Both the position numbers and the translations under genes were made by a program. A stretch of DNA of 64,000 nt from Phycisphaerales bacterium (GTDB lineage: Bacteria; Planctomycetota; Phycisphaerae; Phycisphaerales; SM1A02), in NCBI GenBank assembly GCA_030748575.1, contig JASMLR010000005.1, forward strand, positions 62,001-126,000. The letters are read 5' to 3'. Shown here piece after piece: positions 16,975 to 24,940 of this stretch (within the stretch, counting starts at the first letter, position 1; the number at the start of each line of letters is the position of its first letter). The notes beneath the pieces are model-generated. The model was not told where the DNA came from. It made no database searches and saw only the letters and a program-made list of their open reading frames with translations.

Positions 16975-18960
16975 CTACTTGCCAGCCACCATCGGCGGCG
17001 ACTTGCGGGGCGTGATCCCGAGCATGGAAGAGGCCCGCTGGACGATGTCCGTGTGAGCCACGCCGCACTGCTGAAGAATCGACGCTTCGTTTCGGGCGGA
17101 CTTGGGAATCCGACGAACGTGCAGGGGCTCGACCGTGAATGCGTCGCCCGCCTGAACACAGGCTTCGGCCACGGCCGAGAAGAGGCCGCCGCCGTAGTTG
17201 TCCTCAACAACCAGGACGTTGCCGCCGTTTTCGTTGGCAAGATCCAGAAGACGATCTTCATCGAACGGAAGTGAGTAGCAGTCGACGAGCGAGGCATCCA
17301 CGCCCAACTTGTCGAGACCATCGAGGGCCTTGTTGCACTCGTGCACCATGTAACCGGCCGACACAATGAGCAGGTCCCGACCCTGCATCAACACTTCCAT
17401 GCCACCGAAGGTGAACTCTGTGTTTTCGTTGTACAGGAACTCCACGTCCGGGCGATGGACCCGCATGTAGCACATGCCGTCGTGGTCGGCCATGAGTTGC
17501 GTCAGGCGATAGGCCGCCCAGGCGTCGGATGGGTGCAGCGTCCAGCAGGCCGGACCTCCAGAGTGGCCCTCGGCGCTGCCCAGACTTCGGAACCACGCGA
17601 CGTCCGGAAGCGACATCTGGCTCGGGCCGTCGGCGGCAAGCGAAATGCCCGAGTGTGATCCGACGATCTTCATGTTGGCGCCAGAGTTCATCGCCATCTC
17701 GATCTGGTCGTACCCGCGGGTTACGAACTTCGCAAAGGTCGAGCAGAATGGAACCTTGCCCGCAGCGGCCAACCCGGCGCCAACGCTGTACATGTTCTGC
17801 TCGGCGATGCGGCACTCCGCGAACCGATCAGACAGGTCCGCATCGTCAGCGAACCACTCGGCGAAGGTGGAGTTCCGCACATCTGCATCCAGAGACCACA
17901 CCCGACCATCGGTGTGCCCGATGGAGCGAAGGGCGAGCCCGAACGCCTTGCGGGTCGAGAGCAAACCCGCCTGCAGCATGGTTCGCATATCCCACCGCTC
18001 CGCTGCGGCGCGGAAGCTGACCGGCTCGCTGACGGTGGCTGCAGGCCGCTCGGCCGTGGTGGGCGGGTGAATGGTGAGCGTGGTGCCTTCAATCGAGCCG
18101 CTGAACGCGGCGCCGCTTGCGGAGAGTTCGCGAAGGGCCGCTTCGAGCTTCTCGCCCTTGGCAGGCTTCCCGTGCCACCCGCCGCCCTGCATCGAGGGAA
18201 CACCCCACCCCTTGACCGTCTTGGCGACGATGGCCATGGGGGTCTCGCATCCGCCGGCAAAGTTGTCCAGCGCGGCACGAATCTCAGTTGGATTGTGGCC
18301 GTCCAGGGTCACCACGGTCATGCCGGCTGCCTCAAGTTTGGCCGCAATCCGCTCGGGCGATTGCTGGTCGCTCACGCCACCGGCCTGCCCGTAGGCATTG
18401 CAGTTGAAGATGGGCAGGACCCCGGTCAGCGCGTGTTCAACGATGAAATCGACGGCTTCCCAGATCTGGCCCTCCCGTGATTCGCCATCGCCGACGATGC
18501 AGTAAATCCGCTGGTCCAGTTCGTCCCCGCGGGCAGCCAGGCCCAGCCCGGCCGCCACGGAAAGACCCTGCCCCAGCGAGCCCGTGGCCGCATCGAAGAA
18601 GGAGAACCCCTCGCGGGGGTTGGGGTGGCCGTCCAGAGGTGAATCCGTCTCCCGGAAGTGCTCCAGGTCTTCGACGGTGCAGGGCCGCTCCTCACCGGGC
18701 TTGCCAATCATGGCCCCCAGATCGGCAAACGCAGCGTAGATAATCGGCACTGCGTGGCCTTCCGAGAGCACCAGCCGGTCTGCGGTCTTCAAACCCGGGT
18801 TTTCCGGCACCCATCGCATGCCGTGGTACAGCAGTGCGGTCACCAGATGCCCCAGGCTCAGGGCCGTCGTGGGATGGCCGCTGCCGGCGTGTCCGCACAT
18901 TGTGAGGGCGAGAGAGTCAAGTCGAACGGCCTTGGCATGAACAGCGGCTTCAAAAGACAT
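16975..18960 (-). CDS. tkt: Transketolase
   Basis: Thiamine-diphosphate enzyme moving two-carbon units between sugar phosphates in the pentose phosphate pathway. 661 residues in one chain. Motifs: GHAGSGHPTTALS near residue 23, the ThDP motif GDGESREGQIWEA, the catalytic glutamate in RIAEQNMYS, and a central pyrimidine domain with FCSTFAKF. The GDGESREG form and the length resemble the shorter, animal-like transketolases more than the E. coli type. TTTGGAG lies about 14 nt before the ATG, rather far for a Shine-Dalgarno. It is divergent from dnaN. Confidence 0.93.
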   Translation of the reverse strand: MSFEAAVHAKAVRLDSLALTMCGHAGSGHPTTALSLGHLVTALLYHGMRWVPENPGLKTADRLVLSEGHAVPIIYAAFADLGAMIGKPGEERPCTVEDLEHFRETDSPLDGHPNPREGFSFFDAATGSLGQGLSVAAGLGLAARGDELDQRIYCIVGDGESREGQIWEAVDFIVEHALTGVLPIFNCNAYGQAGGVSDQQSPERIAAKLEAAGMTVVTLDGHNPTEIRAALDNFAGGCETPMAIVAKTVKGWGVPSMQGGGWHGKPAKGEKLEAALRELSASGAAFSGSIEGTTLTIHPPTTAERPAATVSEPVSFRAAAERWDMRTMLQAGLLSTRKAFGLALRSIGHTDGRVWSLDADVRNSTFAEWFADDADLSDRFAECRIAEQNMYSVGAGLAAAGKVPFCSTFAKFVTRGYDQIEMAMNSGANMKIVGSHSGISLAADGPSQMSLPDVAWFRSLGSAEGHSGGPACWTLHPSDAWAAYRLTQLMADHDGMCYMRVHRPDVEFLYNENTEFTFGGMEVLMQGRDLLIVSAGYMVHECNKALDGLDKLGVDASLVDCYSLPFDEDRLLDLANENGGNVLVVEDNYGGGLFSAVAEACVQAGDAFTVEPLHVRRIPKSARNEASILQQCGVAHTDIVQRASSMLGITPRKSPPMVAGK

Positions 18961-19071
18961 CGTGACGACGCTCCAAATGGGTCAATAACGGCTCAAAAAC
19001 GGCACGGCAACGCGAAGGGGCGAGTATCGCAACCATCGCCCCGAACGGCAAGGGGGATGGCCTGCGGATGC

Positions 19072-19077
19072 TACACT
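19072..19077 (+). promoter_or_regulatory. Putative -10 box (TACACT) for dnaN
   Basis: TACACT lies 35 nt before the dnaN ATG, giving a leader of about 29 nt that contains a CTGGAG ribosome-binding site. Confidence 0.45.
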
Positions 19078-19112
19078 CCGTCCGCTTTCGGTCCCTCTGG
19101 AGATAGACGAGC

Positions 19113-20228
19113 ATGGCGTTGAAAGTGGTTTGTGATCAAGGAGCGCTCTCCGACGCGCTCAATACCGTCTCGGCGGTGGTGGCGTCCCGAACGCCCACGC
19201 CCGTGCTCACCTGCATCAAACTCACCGGATCGGACGGGCGGCTTCATCTGGCGGCCACCGACGGCGAGATTTCTCTGCAATTGCAGCTGGACCGGGTGGA
19301 AGTGGACAGCGACGGCGAGTCTCTGGTGCCCGCCGACAAACTGACCCAGATCGTGCGTGAGTGCGGCGACCCGACCGTCACCCTGGAGGCGGAAGGCCAC
19401 GCCCTGCACATCAACGCCGGGGACTCCCATTTCAAGGTCTATGGGTTTGATCCTGCCGAAGCGCCGGCCCTGGAGGGCTTCGACGCCTCCACGATCGACT
19501 GCGAACTGCCCAGTGGCAGGCTCTCCACCATGGTCAGCCGCAGTCTGTTTGCGGCGGCTGTGGAGCACACCCGATACGCCATCAATGGCGTGCTGTACGA
19601 CCGTGACGGCAAGCGGCTTCGCTTCGTGGCCACAGATGGCAGGCGGCTGGCCATGGCATCCGGCGACTGCAAGAGTTCGTCAGCCCAGCAGCAGTGCATC
19701 ATCCCCGGAAAGGCCCTCGGGCTGATTCGAAGGCTCGCAGGTTCGCCGGACACGCCGGTTCGCATCGCCGTCGCCGACGCGCGGATTACTCTGCAGTTCG
19801 ATGACCCGGACGGCCCTGCGACCCTGTCCAGTTCGCTCGTCGAGGGTCGATTCCCGCCATTCGAAGACGTCATCCCGCGGGATCAGGACAAGAAGGTGGT
19901 CTTCGACCGCGACACACTCCGCAGTGCCATTCGCCGCGCCAGCCTCCTGACCAACGAGGAGTCTCGCAGCGTTCGCATGAAGTTTGAGGAGTCCAGGCTG
20001 ACGCTCACCAGCCACGCGCCCGAGATGGGCGAGGCGGTGGTCCATCTGGAACTCAAGGACTACGGCGGAGACGCGCTTGAGATCGGATTCAATCCGACCT
20101 ACATCGCTGACGCCCTCAAAGTCATCGATGAGTCGGAGATCACGCTGGAGCTGAAGGCCGCCAACAAGCCGGGGCTCATCCGGGCGGGGCGAGACTTCAC
20201 CTATGTGCTGATGCCGGTCAACGTCTGA
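19113..20228 (+). CDS. dnaN: DNA polymerase III beta subunit (sliding clamp)
   Basis: Ring-shaped processivity clamp for the replicative polymerase. 371 residues covering the three clamp domains. Recognisable segments include ATDGEISLQL, the hallmark FVATDGRRLA near residue 175 and a C-terminal YVLMPVNV (family form YxxMPM). CTGGAG lies about 10 nt upstream of the ATG. dnaA, recF and gyrB, its usual neighbours near the origin, are absent; transketolase and a redoxin gene flank it. It ends 23 bp from the convergent redoxin gene. Confidence 0.96.
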   Translation: MALKVVCDQGALSDALNTVSAVVASRTPTPVLTCIKLTGSDGRLHLAATDGEISLQLQLDRVEVDSDGESLVPADKLTQIVRECGDPTVTLEAEGHALHINAGDSHFKVYGFDPAEAPALEGFDASTIDCELPSGRLSTMVSRSLFAAAVEHTRYAINGVLYDRDGKRLRFVATDGRRLAMASGDCKSSSAQQQCIIPGKALGLIRRLAGSPDTPVRIAVADARITLQFDDPDGPATLSSSLVEGRFPPFEDVIPRDQDKKVVFDRDTLRSAIRRASLLTNEESRSVRMKFEESRLTLTSHAPEMGEAVVHLELKDYGGDALEIGFNPTYIADALKVIDESEITLELKAANKPGLIRAGRDFTYVLMPVNV

Positions 20229-20251
20229 TCCGACACGTCTGAACCGACACG

Positions 20252-20920
20252 CTAGCGCTTGTACTTGACGCTGCAGCCCCACGCGGGGACCGAGTCCGGC
20301 GTCGGCTGCGCCCCCTCCTTGAGACGTTGCACGGCCTTAAGCACGTAGTTCGTCGCCGTCGCTCGCTTCTCGTTCTGCTGGTCGTTGTCAAAGGCGCCCT
20401 GGTAGCGCAGCACGCCTGCCGCGTCGATGACGAACATGTGCGGCGTCGTCTCGGCCTTGAACGCCCTCCCAACGGTCCCGTCGTAATCGATCAGAATCGG
20501 CACGTCGATCTTCCATTGCGCCTTGGCCTTCTTGTCGCTGTCGATCACCTGCTCCCTGGTGTTCCGCCGCGCCGTGGAGTCGACCACGAGATAGGTGATG
20601 GTCGGATCGATCGCCCGAAGTTGTGAACGCAGCGTGCTGGCCTTCCCTGTTGAGTGGATGGCGTGCCCTGACTGCCGCCCGCTGAACGGGCACGACGCGT
20701 TGAACCACTCAAGCACCACAATCTTCCCGGCATAGTCAGACAGCGCGTGTTGCGTCCCATCGGTATCGGTCAGGGTGAATCCGGGTGCGGGCAGCCCCAC
20801 CGCGGCCTTCTGCGGCGCCGCGGGCGGCGCCTTGGGCTTCGGCGGCGTTGGCGCAGCGGCCATCAGTATGGTGGACAGCGCCGCGCAGAAACTCAGGCTC
20901 AGTCGTCTTGCTGTGATCAT
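20252..20920 (-). CDS. Secreted peroxiredoxin/thioredoxin-fold protein with a single active-site cysteine
   Basis: 222 residues. Signal peptide 1-22, then a Pro/Ala/Lys-rich linker (about residues 23-40) and an AhpC/TSA-like redoxin domain: GLPAPGFTLTDTDG, VVLEWFNASCPFSG and TTPHMFVIDAAGVLRYQGAFD. The active site is NASCPF; the second cysteine of a CxxC motif is missing, so it is more peroxiredoxin-like than thioredoxin-like. It overlaps the upstream DsbD-like gene as ATGA, so the two products probably work together in the periplasm. The substrate is unknown. Confidence 0.82.
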   Translation of the reverse strand: MITARRLSLSFCAALSTILMAAAPTPPKPKAPPAAPQKAAVGLPAPGFTLTDTDGTQHALSDYAGKIVVLEWFNASCPFSGRQSGHAIHSTGKASTLRSQLRAIDPTITYLVVDSTARRNTREQVIDSDKKAKAQWKIDVPILIDYDGTVGRAFKAETTPHMFVIDAAGVLRYQGAFDNDQQNEKRATATNYVLKAVQRLKEGAQPTPDSVPAWGCSVKYKR

Positions 20921-21765
20921 GTCGGAGGTTCTCCTGAATGTGGGGCCGTCCCGGGCCCACCTTGAGGGATCGGAAGATCCACAGCCCAGGCCGGGTCGCG
21001 TACCGAGTCGCCGAAGGTCAGGAGTCCCTGAAGCCTCGCCCCACCGCCCTCGGCCTGCGCCGCATCGTAGGCCACCGCTGCGGTGAGCATGAATCTGCCC
21101 TGATGGATGGCAATCGACGGCGTGCCAAGCGACAGGCCCCTCGTCCGAACGAGCAGAAAGCCCGGTGAGCCTGCGGCATCGACCGGCCCGCTGATGTGCA
21201 GTTCACCCCCGTCGATCCGGGCGGTCGTTCCCGGCCGCAGTTCCACGGCGGGGGGAAGTTGGGCAGCGTGGGCTCCTGCCGGCGTGCCCCGAGTGGGCCC
21301 GGCGCCCACGGGAACATCCAGAGACACCGAAGCCTTGCCAAGCCAGCACTCCGATCGACAGATGAGCCAGTCCCCACGCACCGTCAATGGAAGTGGGGTG
21401 CCCATGGGCCAGGACGCCGGCGGCGTCACCGCGACGGCGAAGTGCACCGTCCCTTCGTGGGCCTGCACGCGGCCCGAGGGTTCGTCGAGCACCACCGGAC
21501 GAGGGAAACGCACCGGCCCGACGCGGCACCCGGCCGGCGCGGTCACTCGGACGCGGGTTGGCATGCCGCTGGATCCGGGATCACGCCAGTAGATATGCGA
21601 GCCCTTGGGAACATGCAGCGTGGTGACAAGCTCAAAGGGCTCGCCGGGCGAGGCATGCTCAACCCCAGCCGACACGGCCATGTCCACGTGCGGTCGCGGC
21701 TCGGCCGCCTCCATCGCCGCCGCGGGGCATGACGCCAGGGCCATCAGGATCGTGCCAGCACGCAT
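20917..21765 (-). CDS. DsbD N-terminal-like (disulfide bond corrector) secreted protein
   Basis: 282 residues with a signal peptide at 1-20. The body resembles the periplasmic N-terminal domain of DsbD-type proteins: GEPFELVTTLHVPKGSHIYW, VRFPRP, and GDWLICRSECWLGKA with the paired cysteines C-x3-C. The transmembrane and thioredoxin parts of DsbD are missing, and the redoxin encoded next to it may supply a thiol partner. A TACGCT box ends 6 nt before the ATG, with no Shine-Dalgarno. It is divergent from the rhodanese-like lipoprotein gene. Confidence 0.75.
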   Translation of the reverse strand: MRAGTILMALASCPAAAMEAAEPRPHVDMAVSAGVEHASPGEPFELVTTLHVPKGSHIYWRDPGSSGMPTRVRVTAPAGCRVGPVRFPRPVVLDEPSGRVQAHEGTVHFAVAVTPPASWPMGTPLPLTVRGDWLICRSECWLGKASVSLDVPVGAGPTRGTPAGAHAAQLPPAVELRPGTTARIDGGELHISGPVDAAGSPGFLLVRTRGLSLGTPSIAIHQGRFMLTAAVAYDAAQAEGGGARLQGLLTFGDSVRDPAWAVDLPIPQGGPGTAPHSGEPPT

Positions 21766-21771
21766 GAAGAC

Positions 21772-21777
21772 AGCGTA
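21772..21777 (-). promoter_or_regulatory. Leaderless-type -10 box (TACGCT) for DsbD-like gene
   Basis: TACGCT ends 6 nt before the ATG at 21765. Confidence 0.4.
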
Positions 21778-21823
21778 GGTCCAACGGCCGGGGGCTGGTC
21801 TCGGGTTTGGTCCCGGGGGCTGA

Positions 21824-21829
21824 TATGGT
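21824..21829 (+). promoter_or_regulatory. Leaderless-type -10 box (TATGGT) for rhodanese-like gene
   Basis: TATGGT ends 8 nt before the ATG at 21838; no Shine-Dalgarno sequence lies in between. Confidence 0.4.
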
Positions 21830-21837
21830 GCCCGGCA

Positions 21838-22350
21838 ATGACACCCTCCTCGACATTCGCGCGGCGGACCGGCTGGTGCGCGGCCGCGGCGCTCATCACC
21901 GTTTCAGTGGGCTGCTCCAAGTCCTACAGCGACAAGGATGTGCACTGGCTGAGCATTGAAGACGCCCGCAGCGCCATCGCAGACACGGGCGGGTCGTGGA
22001 TTTCCGAGCCCACCCCCAATGCGTGGATCGATCCGAGAGACGAGGTGTTCTACCGCGTTGGGCACATTCCCGGCGCCTTGAACGTGCAGCTCTCCGACCC
22101 CGGGGCCTACCAGCGGCTGTCCGGTTTCGGCACCCTGGTGGTGTACGGCGAGGGGTATGAAGCGCCGCTGGCCGATGCGCTCATCAAGGCCCTGCTCAAA
22201 GGCGGCATGAAGGACGTCAAGGGTCTTAAGGTTGGGTACGAGGGCTGGATCGCCGCGGGCGAGAAGATCGAGAAGGGGGAAGACGCGGCTCGAGCGCCGG
22301 GCGTACGCCGAGGCGACCGGTGGCAGCGGCAGCCCGTCGAGGATGAGTGA
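21838..22350 (+). CDS. Rhodanese-domain lipoprotein lacking the catalytic cysteine
   Basis: 170 residues. A lipoprotein signal (ITVSVGC) is followed by a rhodanese-like domain: a start resembling WLSIEDARSAI, the conserved GHIPGALNV segment, and LVVYGEGYEAPLADAL where active rhodaneses have a cysteine after VVY. Here that position is glycine, so sulfur transfer is unlikely and a binding role is more plausible. The C-terminus is basic. The stop overlaps the next gene's start by 8 nt, so it is coupled to the MBL hydrolase. Confidence 0.72.
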   Translation: MTPSSTFARRTGWCAAAALITVSVGCSKSYSDKDVHWLSIEDARSAIADTGGSWISEPTPNAWIDPRDEVFYRVGHIPGALNVQLSDPGAYQRLSGFGTLVVYGEGYEAPLADALIKALLKGGMKDVKGLKVGYEGWIAAGEKIEKGEDAARAPGVRRGDRWQRQPVEDE

Positions 22351-23254
22351 CGCGGCATCGCATGCCATCGACTTGATGCACATGGGCGTGCCCGGCGCCA
22401 TCTCCGCGTGGCTGGTCCGCGGCCCGGCGGGTGACGTGCTGATTGAGTCCGGACCGGCCAGCACCGGTGAGACGCTCGATGCCGGCCTGCGAAGCCTCGG
22501 GGTTGAACCCGCCTCGCTCTCCGCACTCCTGCTGACCCATATTCATCTGGACCACGCCGGGGGGGCGTGGCGCTTGGCCCGCCTGGGCGTCCCCGTGCAC
22601 GTCCACGCATTCGGGGCGCCGCACCTGATCGACCCCTCCCGGCTGGACCGCAGCGCACGCGCCATCTACGGCGACCGATTCGACACGCTCTGGGGCCCAC
22701 TGGAGCCGTGCCCTGCCGAACTCGTCCATGCCCGAAGCGACGGCGATGTCGTTCACGCGGCCGGACTGTCGTTCGCGGCGGTCGAGACCACCGGGCACGC
22801 CAATCACCACCACGCCTGGCATGCGCTGGAGACCGGAGAACTGTTCGTTGGCGATGCGGCCGCCATGCGGGTCCCCGGAACCGACTGGATCACGGTGCCC
22901 ATGCCGCCGCCGGAGTTTGATCTCGACCGGTGGCTCGCCACCCTGGACCGCATCGAGGGTGGGCCCTGGACCAGGCTCCGGCTCACCCATGGCGGCACCG
23001 TGCAGGACATCCCGAGCCACCTGCGGCAGTTGAGATCGTCCATGAGCGATCAGGTGGTGTGGATCACCGGCCACCAGGGGCCCGGCCGACGGGCGGACTA
23101 TCTGGAAACGCTCCGGAGCCAGGCGGCCCGCTACGACGTACCCGAGCCCCTCTTTGAGGCGCATGTCACCCGGGGGCTCGTGGACATGAATCTGGCGGGC
23201 GTCGACCGCTGGAATGCCAGGCGGGCCGAGATGGACCGCCCGCACGGCCCCTAG
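22343..23254 (+). CDS. Metallo-beta-lactamase-fold hydrolase
   Basis: 303 residues. The zinc motif THIHLDHAGG is at residues 65-74, followed by a TTGHANHHHAW histidine segment, GDAAAMR and a final ITGHQGP histidine, which complete the expected MBL metal site. It resembles glyoxalase II-like/MBL hydrolases acting on thioesters, but the substrate is unknown. The ATG at 22343 overlaps the rhodanese-like gene and gives a natural N-terminus. MBL-rhodanese pairing is known for persulfide dioxygenases, but the rhodanese here lacks its cysteine and is a lipoprotein, so that role is doubtful. Confidence 0.85.
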   Translation: MSDAASHAIDLMHMGVPGAISAWLVRGPAGDVLIESGPASTGETLDAGLRSLGVEPASLSALLLTHIHLDHAGGAWRLARLGVPVHVHAFGAPHLIDPSRLDRSARAIYGDRFDTLWGPLEPCPAELVHARSDGDVVHAAGLSFAAVETTGHANHHHAWHALETGELFVGDAAAMRVPGTDWITVPMPPPEFDLDRWLATLDRIEGGPWTRLRLTHGGTVQDIPSHLRQLRSSMSDQVVWITGHQGPGRRADYLETLRSQAARYDVPEPLFEAHVTRGLVDMNLAGVDRWNARRAEMDRPHGP

Positions 23255-23342
23255 GACCGGCGCTGCCGACTCATTTTGGCGGCCTCCTCCGCCTCCCCCG
23301 AACCGGAACACATAGACGACGTCTTCTCCCATAGCAGGTGAT

Positions 23343-24758
23343 ATGGGACATGCCGCCACGACAACCCGATGGCTTCTACTGGCCCTGTGCGGACTCGGCG
23401 CCACCTTGATCGTGACTGGCCGGGCGGCGGCCGGAAAGCCCGCCAGGCCCACTCGGGCGGTCTTGCCCGCCCTCGATGACTGGTCCGGCGTGCAGGCGAT
23501 CCGCCCCCGGCCGGACCTGCAGATTCTCCCCGACGCGCCGCTCAGGCTTCAGACCGCAGCGGGTGGGGCGGTGTCTTCCGGCATCATCGGCGACCCTGCA
23601 GGGACCATTCGATTGCAGCGGTGGAAAGGGCACGTTCGGGGTGTCGTTCGCTCGCCACGCTTCGGCACGTTCCTGATGACGCAGGCACCGGGTCAGGCCG
23701 CCCGCGTCGTGGCCCTGGACCCCGACACGCTCGTCGGCTGCGACGCGGCATTGGTTGGCGTCGACGGCGACGGAGATGACCCTGACGCCCCGGCCGCGCC
23801 GCCGCCAGCCGATGGCGATGCGCCCGACGGCGACGACGGCGGCGTGATTGATCTGCTCGTCGCCTACACGCCAAGCGCCCATGCCAATGCAGGCAGTACC
23901 GAGGCCATGGAGGCTGCGATTCACGGTTGGGTCAACGAGTGCAACGACGTCTACCGCAACAGTGACTCTGCCGCGCGAGTCCGGCTCGTGGGAACGGCAG
24001 CCACGTCGTTTGTTGAGTCCGGTTCCTACAGTTCCATGCTCTCCAAACTCGCAAGTCCATCGGACGGCGACATGGATGAACTCCACACCACTCGGGACGC
24101 CGTAGGGGCGGATGTCGTCATGCTCATCGTCACTGACTCAAGTTCATGCGGGATCGGCTACACCATCAAGAACGATGTCTCGGGCATGCCGCACGCAGCG
24201 TTTGCGGTGGTTCGCGACTACTGCGCCGATGTGCAGTTCAGCTTCGTGCATGAATTGGGACACGTGATGGGATGCTGCCACGATGCGGATCACCCGGGCT
24301 CATGCGCCGGGGGGGCCAGCCTGTATCCCCACAGTTTCGGACATCGATTTGCGGGCGCGACCGACGATTGGCGGACCGTCATGGCCTACACCGACAGTTC
24401 CTCCGATCCCTGGACCCCCCAAGTCAGTTACACCCGCATCGGGCTGCTCTCAAACCCGGACATTGACCACGACGCCACGCCCTGCGGGACCACCACGGCG
24501 GACAATGCCGCAACCCACGACAGCATGCGATCGGTCACGGCGGCCTATCGGGCGGCGGTGACTCCCATCACGTGCCCGGGCGATCTGGGCGACGACGCGG
24601 TGGTCGGGGTCGATGACCTTCTGGACCTGCTGGGCTTCTGGGGCAGTCTGGAGCCCAGCGTGAGCGGGTCGCTGCGAGCCGACCTCAATGGCGATGCATT
24701 CGTTGATACGGATGATTTGCTGGTGCTTCTGGCCGAATTTGGGCCTTGTCCAGCCTGA
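23343..24758 (+). CDS. Secreted zinc metalloprotease with dockerin-like C-terminus
   Basis: 471 residues. A signal peptide (to about residue 30) is followed by a prodomain-like region, an acidic Asp/Pro-rich linker (about 140-166), and a catalytic domain with the extended zinc motif HELGHVMGCCHD (303-314) and a Met-turn VMAYTDSS. This is the metzincin arrangement seen in reprolysin-like bacterial proteases. The C-terminus from about residue 412 holds two dockerin-like repeats (DLGDDAVVGVDDLL and DLNGDAFVDTDDLL) ending in FGPCPA. AGGTG lies just before the ATG. It probably degrades proteins outside the cell. Confidence 0.85.
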   Translation: MGHAATTTRWLLLALCGLGATLIVTGRAAAGKPARPTRAVLPALDDWSGVQAIRPRPDLQILPDAPLRLQTAAGGAVSSGIIGDPAGTIRLQRWKGHVRGVVRSPRFGTFLMTQAPGQAARVVALDPDTLVGCDAALVGVDGDGDDPDAPAAPPPADGDAPDGDDGGVIDLLVAYTPSAHANAGSTEAMEAAIHGWVNECNDVYRNSDSAARVRLVGTAATSFVESGSYSSMLSKLASPSDGDMDELHTTRDAVGADVVMLIVTDSSSCGIGYTIKNDVSGMPHAAFAVVRDYCADVQFSFVHELGHVMGCCHDADHPGSCAGGASLYPHSFGHRFAGATDDWRTVMAYTDSSSDPWTPQVSYTRIGLLSNPDIDHDATPCGTTTADNAATHDSMRSVTAAYRAAVTPITCPGDLGDDAVVGVDDLLDLLGFWGSLEPSVSGSLRADLNGDAFVDTDDLLVLLAEFGPCPA

Positions 24759-24940
24759 ATCGGCCCAAGATTCTCCAAACGAACTCGCATCCACGGATCC
24801 ATCCTTGCGGAAGGTGCAGTGTGAACGTACGTTGAGAGGCCCGGATCAGGGCGAGATGCGCGGTCCGCGCGTCAAGTGGGTGGCCTGCCCGAGAGAGATC
24901 TGGTCATAGACCCTGTTTGAGGGTGCAAGAGGAGAGTTTC

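Noticed and set aside
22226-23452. 408-codon minus-strand open frame
   Set aside because: Antisense to the MBL hydrolase and the rhodanese-like gene; no motif.
24824-24833. 10-bp palindrome AACGTACGTT upstream of the sugar-dehydrogenase gene
   Set aside because: A palindrome this short occurs by chance and nothing else marks it as an operator.
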